Notes: generated by a model from the letters alone, not told the origin. A DNA stretch of 64,000 bases from Microbulbifer sp. HZ11 (GCF_000708675.1 NZ_JELR01000005.1:124001-188000); one strand, 5' to 3'; positions 23,374 to 32,865 are shown, numbered from the stretch's first letter. Made by a program: numbers and translations.

Positions 23374-25029
23374 TTACTTGCGGAAAAAGACCCGCGCGCC
23401 AGCCACCGGTAGCTTGACCGTATCGCCGTCCACCGCCCCACCAAACCACTTCGGGGTAATGTCATCGCTGCCAACAAACTCTGCGGGCAGGGTGAATTCC
23501 GCGGCCTCGTGGCCCAGGTTCAGCACCACGAAGTAGCCTTCGCCTTCACCGGCACCGCGTTCAAAGACCAAAAGGTCATTGCCGGTATCCAGAATTTTCT
23601 GGCTGGCGGTGGCCAGTTCCGGTGACAGTGCGGCATGCCACTTCAGCAGGTCGCGGAAGCGGTTCAGCATCGCGTACTGGTCGTCTTCCTGAACTGAGGC
23701 GGCCAGGTGGTAGTGTTCTTCCGCAACCGGCAGCCACGGTTTCACCTTGGAGAAGCCCGCATTGATTTCACCGCCGTTGAACCAGGGCATGGGGGTACGG
23801 CAGCCGTCGCGGCCCTTGAACTCCGGCCACAGGTTGATGCCGTAAGGGTCTTGCAGGTCTTCGAAAGCCACTTCCGCTTCCGGCAGGCCCAGCTCTTCAC
23901 CCTGGTACATGCACACACTGCCGCGCAGCATCAGTTGCATCAGGAAAAACAGCGGCGCGCGGGCGCGGGCGGCTTCAGGGTCGAAGCCCTTGTTCCAGCG
24001 GGTGAACGAGCGCGGCACATCGTGGTTGGAGATGGACCAGCAGGGCCAGCCTTCCTCGATCACCTGGCGGTTTTTCTCCAGGGTGTCGCGCAGGAATTGC
24101 GCGCTGCAGTCTTCCGACAGCAGGTCGAAGGAGTAGGCCATGTGCAGGCGGTTTTCCGTGGTGTACTCGGCCATGATCTTGTGGGTGTTGTCGTCGCCCA
24201 CTTCGCCCACGGTGGTGGTGCCCGGGTACTGATCCATCAGTTCCCGCACTCGTTGCAGAAACACCAGGTTCTCCGGCTGGGATTTGTCGTGAATGTGCCA
24301 CTGGTATTCGTAACTGTTCACCGGCGGTAGGCCGTTCTTGTCGAGCTTGACCGGGCGCGGCGGATTGTTTTCCAGCGAGCGGTTGTGGAACGCGTGGTTG
24401 ATGGCGTCCAGGCGGAAGCCGTCGACTCCACGGTCGAGCCAGAACTTCAGGTCGGCCAGCAGCTGTTCCTGAACTTCCGGGTTGTGCAGGTTCAGGTCCG
24501 GCTGCTCTTTCAGGAAGTTGGTCAGGTAGTACTGGCGGCGGCGGGTGCACCAGCGCCAGGCACTGCCGCCGAAGTTGGACATCCAGTTGTTCGGCGCGCT
24601 GCCATCTTCCTTGGCGTCCGCCCACACGTACCAGTCCGCCTTGGCGTTGTCGCGGCTCGCGCGACTTTCCTCGAACCAGGGGTGCTGGTCGGAGGTGTGG
24701 CTCAGGATCTGGTCGATGATGACCTTGAGGCCCAGTGCATGGGACTTTTCGATGACCCGGTCAAAATCGTCAAGATTGCCGAAGATCGGGTCCACATCGC
24801 GATAGTCGGCTACGTCGTAGCCGAAGTCCGCCATCGGCGACTTGAAAAAGGGAGAGATCCAGATGGCGTCCACGCCGAGTGATTTCACATAGTCCAGCTT
24901 CTGGCAGATACCCTGAAGGTCGCCGATACCGTCGCCGTTTGCGTCGCAGAAGCTGCGGGGGTAGATCTGGTAGATAACGCTGTTGCGCCACCATTCCCCA
25001 TTTGGGTTTCCGTTGTGAATACCGCTCAT
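23374..25029 (-). CDS. GH13 alpha-glucosidase
   Basis: The protein has 551 residues, no signal peptide, and is probably cytoplasmic. The GH13 motifs are in order: DQILSHTSDQHPWF, the nucleophile Asp208 in GFRLDAINH, the acid/base Glu in TTVGEVGDD, and SNHDVPRSF. The N-terminus VIYQIYPRSFCDANGDGIGD is typical of GH13_23 and related alpha-glucosidases. It would split maltose, isomaltose or similar sugars brought in by the GPH-type symporter. MalT-box-like sites lie 67 bp upstream. GH13 subfamily assignment needs a search. Confidence 0.93.
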   Translation of the reverse strand: MSGIHNGNPNGEWWRNSVIYQIYPRSFCDANGDGIGDLQGICQKLDYVKSLGVDAIWISPFFKSPMADFGYDVADYRDVDPIFGNLDDFDRVIEKSHALGLKVIIDQILSHTSDQHPWFEESRASRDNAKADWYVWADAKEDGSAPNNWMSNFGGSAWRWCTRRRQYYLTNFLKEQPDLNLHNPEVQEQLLADLKFWLDRGVDGFRLDAINHAFHNRSLENNPPRPVKLDKNGLPPVNSYEYQWHIHDKSQPENLVFLQRVRELMDQYPGTTTVGEVGDDNTHKIMAEYTTENRLHMAYSFDLLSEDCSAQFLRDTLEKNRQVIEEGWPCWSISNHDVPRSFTRWNKGFDPEAARARAPLFFLMQLMLRGSVCMYQGEELGLPEAEVAFEDLQDPYGINLWPEFKGRDGCRTPMPWFNGGEINAGFSKVKPWLPVAEEHYHLAASVQEDDQYAMLNRFRDLLKWHAALSPELATASQKILDTGNDLLVFERGAGEGEGYFVVLNLGHEAAEFTLPAEFVGSDDITPKWFGGAVDGDTVKLPVAGARVFFRK

Positions 25030-25069
25030 ACCGAGAGTCCGTCTTTGGGATACTTATTAGGTTAGGGTC

Positions 25070-25119
25070 AGTATGGCGGCGGCAGTGCCGGCATGCCTCC
25101 TCCCCAAATGGGGGGGAGG
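25070..25119 (-). promoter_or_regulatory. MalT-box promoter of the alpha-glucosidase
   Basis: On the minus strand GGGGAGGAGG (25105 to 25096) is an exact match to the MalT box GGGGAKGAGG. A CATACT -10-like hexamer (25075 to 25070) lies 20 bases downstream, which places the box centre at about -37.5, the spacing known for E. coli MalT promoters. A second, opposed G-rich box (25110-25119, nine of ten matches) makes a short palindrome with the first. Confidence 0.62.
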
Positions 25120-25341
25120 GGTGAGGATGCGTGGCTGAAAGTCAGCGTGTGGCTGCTCGCTCATGCGCCTGGCCGCCCTCCTGCAGGAAGGATTTGCGGG
25201 TGGCGGCTGGCCGCACCGCGTCCCGTTGAATGGATCCGTTAGGTGGTACCGGTGTACGTGCAATAATCCTTGAAGGGGTTTTTAGCGCTCTTTAAGATTC
25301 TTGGTTCTTTCAGATGGATTTGAAATGTTGCAAGGATTCCC

Positions 25342-26532
25342 ATGAGCACGCCACAAAGCCCTCTCCAACCCTCCCCCCATAACTGCCCTGTGATCGCCGG
25401 CCAGGGGGCCGGTAAACCTATTCGCTGCGTTACGGAATACCAAATGACCTATGAGCGCCTGAAGCGGGCCGCCGATCGGAACCATCACTGGGCGCGGATT
25501 GCGGTCAAGGAGTTGCATGCACTCACTACCGGCATGCTCGGCAAAAACAATGTGTATGTGCGACCCGGTGAACGCCAGCGTGGTACTGGTAACGAATTGT
25601 ATTACGTGTTTTTCCCGGGTCTGAAGGCCACGGTGGTGCGCTGGATGAACGACCAGTTTTGTATTACTAAACTGGCGATGGACGACCATTACTTCGACTT
25701 GACGGCGCCGGGCCAAGATACGGCTCGAATGGGCTTATACCGCGCTTCTATTGACCCCGTGAGGGGTGAATGGAAAGGGACATATATTGCGAATGGAAAA
25801 GTGGCTGCGCAGCACGGCCGCTTAGTCGCAGTCGCTGATGGAAAGTTCAATCGCGTATCAGATGCCTTGAGAGAGACGATGCCGAGAACAGTCAAGCATT
25901 TGGGTGTAGGGGCGGCTCAATTATCCGATAGTGGGGCGGATCTGCATTTTACCCCGGGTAGGGCGCGCCTAGGTGGCGGTCTCCTAAGCTACAACCCGCT
26001 GAAGGTAGATAATAGTCGCGCTTCCGCGCTCTTATTGGCAGTTACGATGGAATCTTCTCGAGAAATCAAAGGAGTGGTTTGGGCGGCAGATTTCGGTGGA
26101 TCTTCGGTGCTTACTCAGGCAATGCAAATATTGGCTGACAAAGGCATTCGCCTGACGGGGCATACGGTTTACTTTCATAAACCGCGGACATCACCAGCCA
26201 AAGCTTTGCGGTTGGCCCACCAGCTGGAGATGAGGCTAAATGAGCGCATCGCCGATACCGGATATAGTGTGCTTGGTGCGCTTAGTCAATTTAGCGTAGC
26301 CGGGGTACGCCTCAAGAATAAAAATGACCCTTACAACAAAGGGTATCACGCCGAAGCGTGGCTGAATGGTGGACTCAAGGTAGCCGCTCCGGCGGGTTTT
26401 TTGGCAGCTGCAATTGGTGGGCAGGCAGGATTGATTGTAGGGGGAATTGCCACTGCCATCGGTGGGGCCGGCGTGGTGCACGCACTCGGCAAGAGTGCCG
26501 CAGAAAGCTTCGGCTACAACTTCAAGCGATGA
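25342..26532 (+). CDS. unknown protein with glycine-rich hydrophobic C-terminus
   Basis: The protein has 396 residues and no signal peptide. The N-terminal half is mixed alpha/beta with no known motif. The last 60 residues contain VAAPAGFLAAAIGGQAGLIVGGIATAIGGAGVV (about 345-380), a hydrophobic glycine/alanine hairpin like those of pore-forming or membrane-inserting proteins. The ATG at 25342 is 312 bp from the divergent GH13 gene. It is coupled by an ATGA overlap to the next gene. The two interrupt a maltose locus and look less GC-rich than neighbours. A secreted-toxin-like or stress role is a guess. Confidence 0.72.
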   Translation: MSTPQSPLQPSPHNCPVIAGQGAGKPIRCVTEYQMTYERLKRAADRNHHWARIAVKELHALTTGMLGKNNVYVRPGERQRGTGNELYYVFFPGLKATVVRWMNDQFCITKLAMDDHYFDLTAPGQDTARMGLYRASIDPVRGEWKGTYIANGKVAAQHGRLVAVADGKFNRVSDALRETMPRTVKHLGVGAAQLSDSGADLHFTPGRARLGGGLLSYNPLKVDNSRASALLLAVTMESSREIKGVVWAADFGGSSVLTQAMQILADKGIRLTGHTVYFHKPRTSPAKALRLAHQLEMRLNERIADTGYSVLGALSQFSVAGVRLKNKNDPYNKGYHAEAWLNGGLKVAAPAGFLAAAIGGQAGLIVGGIATAIGGAGVVHALGKSAAESFGYNFKR

Positions 26533-27443
26533 CAAGCGTTATGCGTAACTTATTCAAATATCTGCCTCTAGAGTGGCGGCGGCGGGAAGATTACTGTGTC
26601 CCCCGTGGGCCATCTTTTTCGGGTTCAGCAAAAACCACATTAAGTCTTGCAGGAAGTCGCTTGCATTTTCGGGCGCCGAGGCACAAACCTCTGCGTCGAT
26701 CTGTGCCACAAGTTCGAACTGTGCCTGGCCACGATGTATTGATTGAGCCTCATTTGAGTCGGTTTGGCGAAGGCATTTTGGCGAGCTCCCATTGGGGCGC
26801 GAACTGTTTGGTGCACCGTCTATGGGCCTTTTTCGGTCCGTGGATGAGCGGGTGTAAAGGGGAGCTAAATTTTAGTGTTGGTGTAATTGGCCGGCTAGAG
26901 GAACACAGTTTTAAGAATGTGTCATTTTTGAATCCCAGGGCCTTTGAGATGGTTCTGCTGCACTATTTGAATGATCGGTACGGACATCACAACTGGGAAA
27001 ATGACCTTGCACATATCCCAAAATTTTTTGGCCCTATAGATTGGCAGTGCCATGCCCACCTTCCGGTACCTAGTGCCAGCTTTAAAGTTGGTCGAGGAGC
27101 TAATTCTGAGCAATTGGTTGGCCTGGAGAATATTTTTGTATTTCCGGTCACTGATAGGCATTTTGTAGAAGTATGTTTTGAGAAAGAAATCTACAGTTTT
27201 GATTCTGATCATCAACCAAAATTTGATGCTTCTCCAATGACGGAGCTGCAAAATGCCATTTTCGATAGTATTCGTCTGGAACTGGGCCCAGAAACCCAGG
27301 CCCGTGTCGACCAGATCAAAGCCGAAGTCGGTGATATGCAGCTCTGCAAAGAATTCGCCCCCCTCAAGTGGCCCACCAATATCTACCCGCCGGAGCCATC
27401 CGAAGCTCCGCAAATGCAAAAATCCCTGAAAGCCGGTTGTTAA
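26529..27443 (+). CDS. unknown partner of the preceding gene
   Basis: The protein has 304 residues with no signal peptide or membrane helix. I place the start at the ATG at 26529, which overlaps the upstream stop (ATGA); the frame itself extends further upstream but without a start that fits. No family is recognised. Features are an Arg-rich N-terminus (PLEWRRREDYCVPRG) and a beta-rich middle (IFVFPVTDRHFVEVCFEKEIYSF). The stop codon sits inside the loop of a terminator. It is probably translated together with the upstream protein. Confidence 0.72.
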   Translation: MTSVMRNLFKYLPLEWRRREDYCVPRGPSFSGSAKTTLSLAGSRLHFRAPRHKPLRRSVPQVRTVPGHDVLIEPHLSRFGEGILASSHWGANCLVHRLWAFFGPWMSGCKGELNFSVGVIGRLEEHSFKNVSFLNPRAFEMVLLHYLNDRYGHHNWENDLAHIPKFFGPIDWQCHAHLPVPSASFKVGRGANSEQLVGLENIFVFPVTDRHFVEVCFEKEIYSFDSDHQPKFDASPMTELQNAIFDSIRLELGPETQARVDQIKAEVGDMQLCKEFAPLKWPTNIYPPEPSEAPQMQKSLKAGC

Positions 27444-27460
27444 AACCGGCCTTTTGTTTT
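27432..27460 (+). terminator. terminator overlapping a stop codon
   Basis: The stem GCCGGTT/AACCGGC (27432-27438 and 27444-27450) has the TAA stop in its loop and is followed by CTTTTGTTTT. It ends the two-gene unit facing the malT gene. Confidence 0.8.
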
Positions 27461-27477
27461 CGGGCTGAGGCTTCGTA

Positions 27478-30204
27478 TCAGGGCTTATCCTGCACCGAGC
27501 GCAACAGTTGCTCGGCCAGGGCGATCGCCTGCTGGCGGTCTTTCACATCGAGTTTCTGATACAGACTGCGGATATGGGTCTTGATGGTGCTGGGGGCCAC
27601 CTTGAAGTGCCGCGCGATACGCTCGTTGGAGAGGCCGGAGTGAATGGCGTTCAGTACCTGCCACTCCCGCGGGGTCAGCGGAGAGTGACGCAGGAAGTCC
27701 GGCACGGCGTCGCTGGCGAGGATCTCGCGCACGATGGTTTCGTCCAGTTCGATTCGGATGCCGCCGCCCAGTTCCGGCTGCTGTTGCGCGAGTTTGATCA
27801 GCTGCTGTGCCTTTTCCACCTGGGCCTCGTTGAGGGCGTGCTGCCCGGTCTCTTCCAGGGCGGCCTTGAGTAGTACGATCATGGGCTTGCCGACCTGCAG
27901 GAAGCTGGCGGTCAGGTCACTTTCGGTCATGATGGCGAGGGCGGCATTGAGATGGCCCAGTGCGGTTTCCCGGCGTTCGCGCAGCCAGGCGAGACGGGCG
28001 GCGAGTACGCAGTTGCGCAACTGGTCGGTGATCAGGCCGCACTCCTCTGCCACCTGTTGCAGGCGTCCCAGCAGCCGGTTGGCATCGGACCAGCGGTGTA
28101 GGGAAATCAGCGCGCGCACATGGTTGCGCCCGTAACACTGCTCAAAGTGGTTGCTGGGGCGATCCGCCACCGGCTCCGCCTGTTCCTGCCAGGTGGCGAT
28201 GGCCTCGGTATTTTCCAGCGCCTGCCATACGCGCATGCGCGCGGCGTCCGCATTGGCTACCCAGTCCCGGTGGTACTGTTCGCCGCTCAGCAGGTGTTCC
28301 ACCCGCTCCATCCACTCCAGGCACTCGTCCTTGTCGCCGCGGGCCAGGGCGACCTTCAGCAGCAGCGTGTATTCCGGCAGCAGCCAGCGTTCGCCGACTT
28401 TGCGGTTGATCTGCATGCCGCGGCGGGCGGAATCTGCGGCGCCGTCGAGGTCGCCGGCCTCCCACTGCAACTGGCCTTTGAGGCGGTAGATAAACTCGGA
28501 AATCGGCAGGCCCACCAGGTGGTGTTCTTCGACCAGGCGCTGGGCGCGCGCCTGCAGGGCGGCGGCTTTTTTCAGCAGGCCGTTGGCAAAGGCGATTTCG
28601 GTCTGCTGGCACAGGGCCCAGGCCGCATTGGGAATATCCTGCCGCGCGAGGGTGGCTTTCTCCACCGCTTCCATATGGTGCATGGCCTGATCCAGCTCGC
28701 CCAGGCAGAAGCTGGTTTCGCCGATCACCAGCTGCGCGGATATGCGCTCGTTCAGCTGATCTTCGGGAAGAAGCTCGAGGGCTTCCTGGGCGTATTCCTT
28801 GGCCTTGAGGATCTGCCCGCGGGACACGGAAACCTGAGCGCGCATAGCGGCGAAGGCACCTTCGAATGCCTGCCACTGCTTCGGGTCTTCCCGCTGCAGC
28901 CAGCTCTCCGCCGCTGCCAGCAGTTTGTTGCAGCGCTCGTAGTCAAAGCTGTCGCGGGCGAGCCGTGCAGCCAATAGGGCGAAGCCTGCGTGGCGTTTGA
29001 TCTGGTCATCTCCCAGCCAGTTGAGGGAGTCATTCAGCACCCGGAACTGTCCTTCGCGCAGGAACTGTTCGCCCTGCTCGTCGATCAGCCGGTGCACCCG
29101 CTCGCGGTCCTCTGCCTTGAGGGCGTGGCGCAGGGCTTCAAGAGGTTGGTTGAGCTCCTGCCAGGTGTCGCTGGCGGTCTGGTGGAGTTGGGTGAGTTCG
29201 TCGCCATCGGACAGCTGGCGCTGCAGGAAGCGCGCGAACACCGGGTGGAAGCGGAACCACTGGCGACTGGAATCCTGTGCCTGCAGGAATAGCCCGCGAC
29301 TGGCAGCGGTTTCCAGTTGCTGCTGGCCACCGCTCTGGCCACTCAGACGCTCCGCCAGCAGGCCGTTGACCCGGGTGAGAATGGAGGTGCGCGCCAGTAG
29401 CTGGCGCAGCTCCGGCTCCAGTCGCTCCAGCACTTCCTCGGCGAGGTAATCGAGAATATGTCCGTGGCCCTGTTCCAGTTCGCCCAGGTAGCGATCCACT
29501 TCTTCCTGGTTGCGCACCGATAGGGCAAACATCTGAATCGCCGGTGGCCAGCCTTCCGACAGCTGGTGTAGCTGGGCGACACGGTCGCTGCCGAGCGCAA
29601 ATGGCAGGCGGCGGGCAAGGAGCTGGGTGGTCTCGTCGGTGGTCAGTGCCAGGTCTTCCGGCCCCAGCTCCAGCAGTCGCCCCTGCAAGCGCAGGGCGCC
29701 GAGCCCCAGTGGTGGCTGGCTGCGGCTGGTGATCACCACGCCGATACCGGCTGGAGCGTGGCGCAGCAGAAAGCGGGTGGCATCGTGTACCGCGGTGTTG
29801 TCTATCTGGTGGTAGTCGTCGAGGACGATACGCAGCTCACTGGGGAGCTGGCGCAGTTCCGACAGCATTTGGCTGATTACCAGGGAGGGGTCGAGATTGT
29901 GTTGCGCGGCGAGAATCTTGCTGGTCTCGGGCACGCCGTTACCGGTGGCGCGGTGCACGCTTTCCACCAGGTAGCGGCAAAACTGGCCGGGTTCGTTGTC
30001 CCCGCCATCCAGTGAATACCAGGCCACCGGGTTGTCCTGCTCTGCGGCCCAGGAAGTGACCAGGGTGGTTTTACCGTATCCGGCGGGGGCGGTAACCAGT
30101 AACAGCTGGTCACTCTGGCTCTGTTCCAGAAGGGACTGTAACCGGGGCCTTTGCAGGGTATGTTCCGGGCAGTCGGGGAGGCTGTACTTGGAGGCTAGGA
30201 GCAT
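27478..30204 (-). CDS. malT: MalT-like LuxR-family transcriptional activator
   Basis: The protein is about 908 residues, close to the 901 of E. coli MalT. It begins LLASKYSLPDC and has a STAND-type ATPase with Walker A APAGYGKTT and Walker B LRIVLDDYH. A TPR-rich middle senses the inducer (maltotriose in MalT). A C-terminal LuxR helix-turn-helix follows: LTPREWQVLNAIHSGLSNERIA then VAPSTIKTHIRSLYQKLDV. I chose the ATG at 30204, since the longer frame (to 30333) adds an improbable proline-rich head. It likely activates the alpha-glucosidase and the GPH-type transporter through the MalT-like boxes. Confidence 0.92.
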   Translation of the reverse strand: MLLASKYSLPDCPEHTLQRPRLQSLLEQSQSDQLLLVTAPAGYGKTTLVTSWAAEQDNPVAWYSLDGGDNEPGQFCRYLVESVHRATGNGVPETSKILAAQHNLDPSLVISQMLSELRQLPSELRIVLDDYHQIDNTAVHDATRFLLRHAPAGIGVVITSRSQPPLGLGALRLQGRLLELGPEDLALTTDETTQLLARRLPFALGSDRVAQLHQLSEGWPPAIQMFALSVRNQEEVDRYLGELEQGHGHILDYLAEEVLERLEPELRQLLARTSILTRVNGLLAERLSGQSGGQQQLETAASRGLFLQAQDSSRQWFRFHPVFARFLQRQLSDGDELTQLHQTASDTWQELNQPLEALRHALKAEDRERVHRLIDEQGEQFLREGQFRVLNDSLNWLGDDQIKRHAGFALLAARLARDSFDYERCNKLLAAAESWLQREDPKQWQAFEGAFAAMRAQVSVSRGQILKAKEYAQEALELLPEDQLNERISAQLVIGETSFCLGELDQAMHHMEAVEKATLARQDIPNAAWALCQQTEIAFANGLLKKAAALQARAQRLVEEHHLVGLPISEFIYRLKGQLQWEAGDLDGAADSARRGMQINRKVGERWLLPEYTLLLKVALARGDKDECLEWMERVEHLLSGEQYHRDWVANADAARMRVWQALENTEAIATWQEQAEPVADRPSNHFEQCYGRNHVRALISLHRWSDANRLLGRLQQVAEECGLITDQLRNCVLAARLAWLRERRETALGHLNAALAIMTESDLTASFLQVGKPMIVLLKAALEETGQHALNEAQVEKAQQLIKLAQQQPELGGGIRIELDETIVREILASDAVPDFLRHSPLTPREWQVLNAIHSGLSNERIARHFKVAPSTIKTHIRSLYQKLDVKDRQQAIALAEQLLRSVQDKP

Positions 30205-30322
30205 AGCGTGGACCCTTCCCAAATGTTCTGGCGCAAGTGTTAAGGCGCAATTGTACACTCTGAGTCTGCCACTACCCTGCGGGGCCCGCCTCCCCCTCGC
30301 TGGGGGTGGAGGCTCATATAAA

Positions 30323-30350
30323 AAAGCCCACATCGCATGATGTGGGCTTT
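30323..30350 (-). terminator. terminator of the RTX/CBM gene
   Basis: A perfect 12-bp stem (AAAGCCCACATC/GATGTGGGCTTT) with loop GCAT is followed on the minus strand by a T-run. It lies about 72 bp past the stop of the gene at 30422 and upstream of malT. Confidence 0.85.
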
Positions 30351-30421
30351 CGCAGAGGGCCGCGTGCCGCCCGGCAGTCTACAACCGGGTTACTGGCGCT
30401 GAAACGGCCTGATCAACGCGG

Positions 30422-32605
30422 TTACTCGCAGGTGCCAATGGCTTCCCAGGGGCCGCCGTCGGTGGGAACATTATTTTGGGTCCACCATTTTGCGCGGTAA
30501 ATGGTGCCCTGATACGAGGCCTGGTCGTCGCCCACATACACCGCGTTGGAATCCCATGCCGCAGGGCAGCTGGTGCCCTCTGCAAAGGTCACCACAAGAG
30601 TGTGGTTGGCGGAGAGGTTGCTGAAGGTATAGCTGTCGGCGACCGCCTGTGTCACGCCATCGACCACGATGCTCGCTATCTTGTAGCCACTGTCGGGAAT
30701 AAAGGTGACGGTAAAGTCGCGATTGCCGCGGGCGGAGATGGTGCCGCTGGTATCCGGTGCCGGAGACAGGCTGCCGCCGCTGCCGGAGACGCTGGTGGAA
30801 ATGTCGTAGTACACCGGAGTATCAATGGTGATATCGCTGTAGCTTCCGCTGACGCCAGTAAAGTTGCTCGCGTTGATGTCATTTACATTCGTGTCTACGA
30901 GGATCAGCTGCTTATTGTCGCCGCCGGCGGCCGCAGGGGTGAGTGACAAGACCGCATTGTCGCCGTCCTGAGCGAGCTGCAGATCGCTGAAACTGTATTG
31001 GAAGGCACCCATGCTGATCTCAGTCTTGGCGGCGTCGAAGCTGTCCACGCTGACGATCATGTTCCAGCCCCAGGTCTGCCAGCCGAGTGATACGATGTAG
31101 CCGAGGCGGTCGAAGCTGCCGGTGACGTTATCGAACATATCCCCATGCAGATCGTTGAGTGTCAGGCCGGGCAATTCTATGTAGCTGTAGATGCCGCCGT
31201 CGGCCGCCTGTACCCCGACAAACACTGAGCCATTGCTCTCGTAGGCTTTGAGGTGTTTAAAACCGATACCGGCACTGCCGCGGACTTTATCGACCGCTGG
31301 ATCGAAGCCAGAGGCTACCTGAGTGCCGGACCAGGCAATGGTGTACACATTGGAATTGACAATCACCGCGGCAACGTCGGCGTTGACCTGAGCGGCGCTC
31401 GCGCCCTGGATAACAACAGACTGACCGGCAAACTGCAGTTTTGCTCCGCCACTGACATCACTTACCACCAGTGCCGCAAGCGGGTCTTGCGCGGTCCAGT
31501 CGCGCAGGATGATACGGTCATCACCAATGGTGAAGTCTGTAAGCGTGGTGGTAGAGCCAGACTGTTCATTGAGCAGCACTATATCGCTGCCACCACCGGT
31601 AATGACCAAATCATTGCCCCAACCTGCAGTCAGGGTTTCGTCGTATGGTGAACCCTCGATGGTCTCACTCGCCGGCGTGTCAAACAGGGTGTTGAAACCA
31701 CCGAACTTGTGCACGTACGTGGTGATACAGGTACCGATCTCATCGCAGGTGATTGAGTCGTTGGTCAGCAGCGCACCGGCACCCCAGGCACCGCGCAAGT
31801 GGGCGGCGGCGAGCAGGCCGGACATGGTGGCCTGAATCTGAATCGGATCGCCATTCTCATCGGTTCCAGGCCAGCTTTTTGCCAGCGCCTGTCCCCACGT
31901 CATATTTGCATCTTCCAGCAACTGGCTCATCACGTTGTAGTTGAAACGCATTGCATCGCGAATAACGAGCTCCTGATTGGCGGGGACCTTCAGGTCCTCA
32001 AAAGAGTGAATGCCATTCTTGCCAACAAAAGTACCTTCCCAGCGATTGATATGGGTGGACAGCACATAATTGCCGCCGGATCCGGGAATTTCAGCCAGCG
32101 CTTCTGTTTCGCACCCGATCCAGGTGCTGTCGTCGAGAAAAATATAAAAACTGTCGTATTCGGTACCGTCCACATCAACACTGATCGGGCTGTAATAGCC
32201 CGAGTCGATCAGCAGCGCTTCACCAAGTTGATAGCCTACAAAGCCCCAGGCATTGGTGGAGTTGTACTGCATCGCCTTGTACATTTCGGCGTCGTAGGGG
32301 GTGGAGGAGTCGTACAGGTGATCAATACCAAGTTTGGTAAAAAACTGGTTGATGGTGGTCGCTTCCGAAATCATGCTGCCCGTAGCGCAGTCGCGCACGA
32401 TTTTTCCCGGCTCGGTAACTTGGGCGTAGGTGTATACCGGGTTGTCCAGATTTGCCAGGTAGAAATCCGCAAGAGCGGGGTTGATACCGGATTCGAAGTC
32501 GCGCAGCGTGTCGAGAAAATCCTGCATGCCGCCGTTCGCGGACGCACTGACCGTGTGCGCGGACAAGCATAAACCAGCCGCAATAAGCGCGTGTTTGGTT
32601 TTCAT
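30422..32605 (-). CDS. secreted lysozyme-like/RTX/chitin-binding modular protein
   Basis: The protein has 727 residues with a signal peptide (LIAAGLCLSAHTVSASA). Residues about 28-300 resemble the lysozyme-like domain of certain RTX proteins: Glu38 in DFESG, then WGFVGYQLGEALLIDSGYY, WEGTFVGKNG and TMSGLLAAAHLRGAWG. Residues about 310-340 hold RTX calcium-binding turns (GWGNDLVITGGGSDIVLL). A beta-rich region and a Bacterial Ig-like/InlB-type repeat precede a C-terminal CBM5/12 (CPAAWDSNAVYVGDDQASY, about 681-727). It would act on chitin or peptidoglycan outside the cell. An AGTCAA-N5-TTGACT operator sits upstream, the same as at the chitin transporter operon. Confidence 0.75.
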   Translation of the reverse strand: MKTKHALIAAGLCLSAHTVSASANGGMQDFLDTLRDFESGINPALADFYLANLDNPVYTYAQVTEPGKIVRDCATGSMISEATTINQFFTKLGIDHLYDSSTPYDAEMYKAMQYNSTNAWGFVGYQLGEALLIDSGYYSPISVDVDGTEYDSFYIFLDDSTWIGCETEALAEIPGSGGNYVLSTHINRWEGTFVGKNGIHSFEDLKVPANQELVIRDAMRFNYNVMSQLLEDANMTWGQALAKSWPGTDENGDPIQIQATMSGLLAAAHLRGAWGAGALLTNDSITCDEIGTCITTYVHKFGGFNTLFDTPASETIEGSPYDETLTAGWGNDLVITGGGSDIVLLNEQSGSTTTLTDFTIGDDRIILRDWTAQDPLAALVVSDVSGGAKLQFAGQSVVIQGASAAQVNADVAAVIVNSNVYTIAWSGTQVASGFDPAVDKVRGSAGIGFKHLKAYESNGSVFVGVQAADGGIYSYIELPGLTLNDLHGDMFDNVTGSFDRLGYIVSLGWQTWGWNMIVSVDSFDAAKTEISMGAFQYSFSDLQLAQDGDNAVLSLTPAAAGGDNKQLILVDTNVNDINASNFTGVSGSYSDITIDTPVYYDISTSVSGSGGSLSPAPDTSGTISARGNRDFTVTFIPDSGYKIASIVVDGVTQAVADSYTFSNLSANHTLVVTFAEGTSCPAAWDSNAVYVGDDQASYQGTIYRAKWWTQNNVPTDGGPWEAIGTCE

Positions 32606-32708
32606 AATTAGCCTTATTATTTATTGAAGGTGATGTCGTTTGAGTAACCGTCAACCAGCAGTGTGGGCGGGTACATCATGACGGCCTTACGCAAAGTTAG
32701 GCGGCCAA

Positions 32709-32741
32709 AAATAAATAGTCAATTAATTTGACTATTTATTT
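32709..32741 (-). promoter_or_regulatory. ROK operator, 14-bp inverted repeat
   Basis: Perfect 14-bp arms (32709-32722 and 32728-32741) flank a 5-base spacer. The core is AGTCAA-N5-TTGACT (32717-32733), identical in half-sites and spacing to the site before the ABC operon. It lies about 105 bp upstream of the RTX/CBM gene. Confidence 0.72.
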
Positions 32742-32865
32742 TATTATTCTGCGAGAAGTGACGAGAGCGCGCGCTCTTGCTGCTCTTTCGCGGGGCGGGT
32801 AGCGGAAAAAAGCACGGAAATGGGGCGTGAAAATCATAACAGTCGGCAAGACCGCGCGATCACGC

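Noticed and set aside
30281..30312. MalT-like boxes upstream of malT itself
   Set aside because: The G-rich stretch gives nine-of-ten matches (GGGGTGGAGG on the plus strand and GGGGAGGCGG on the minus), but no -10 is found at the 20-base spacing seen at the other two promoters, so autoregulation is not supported.
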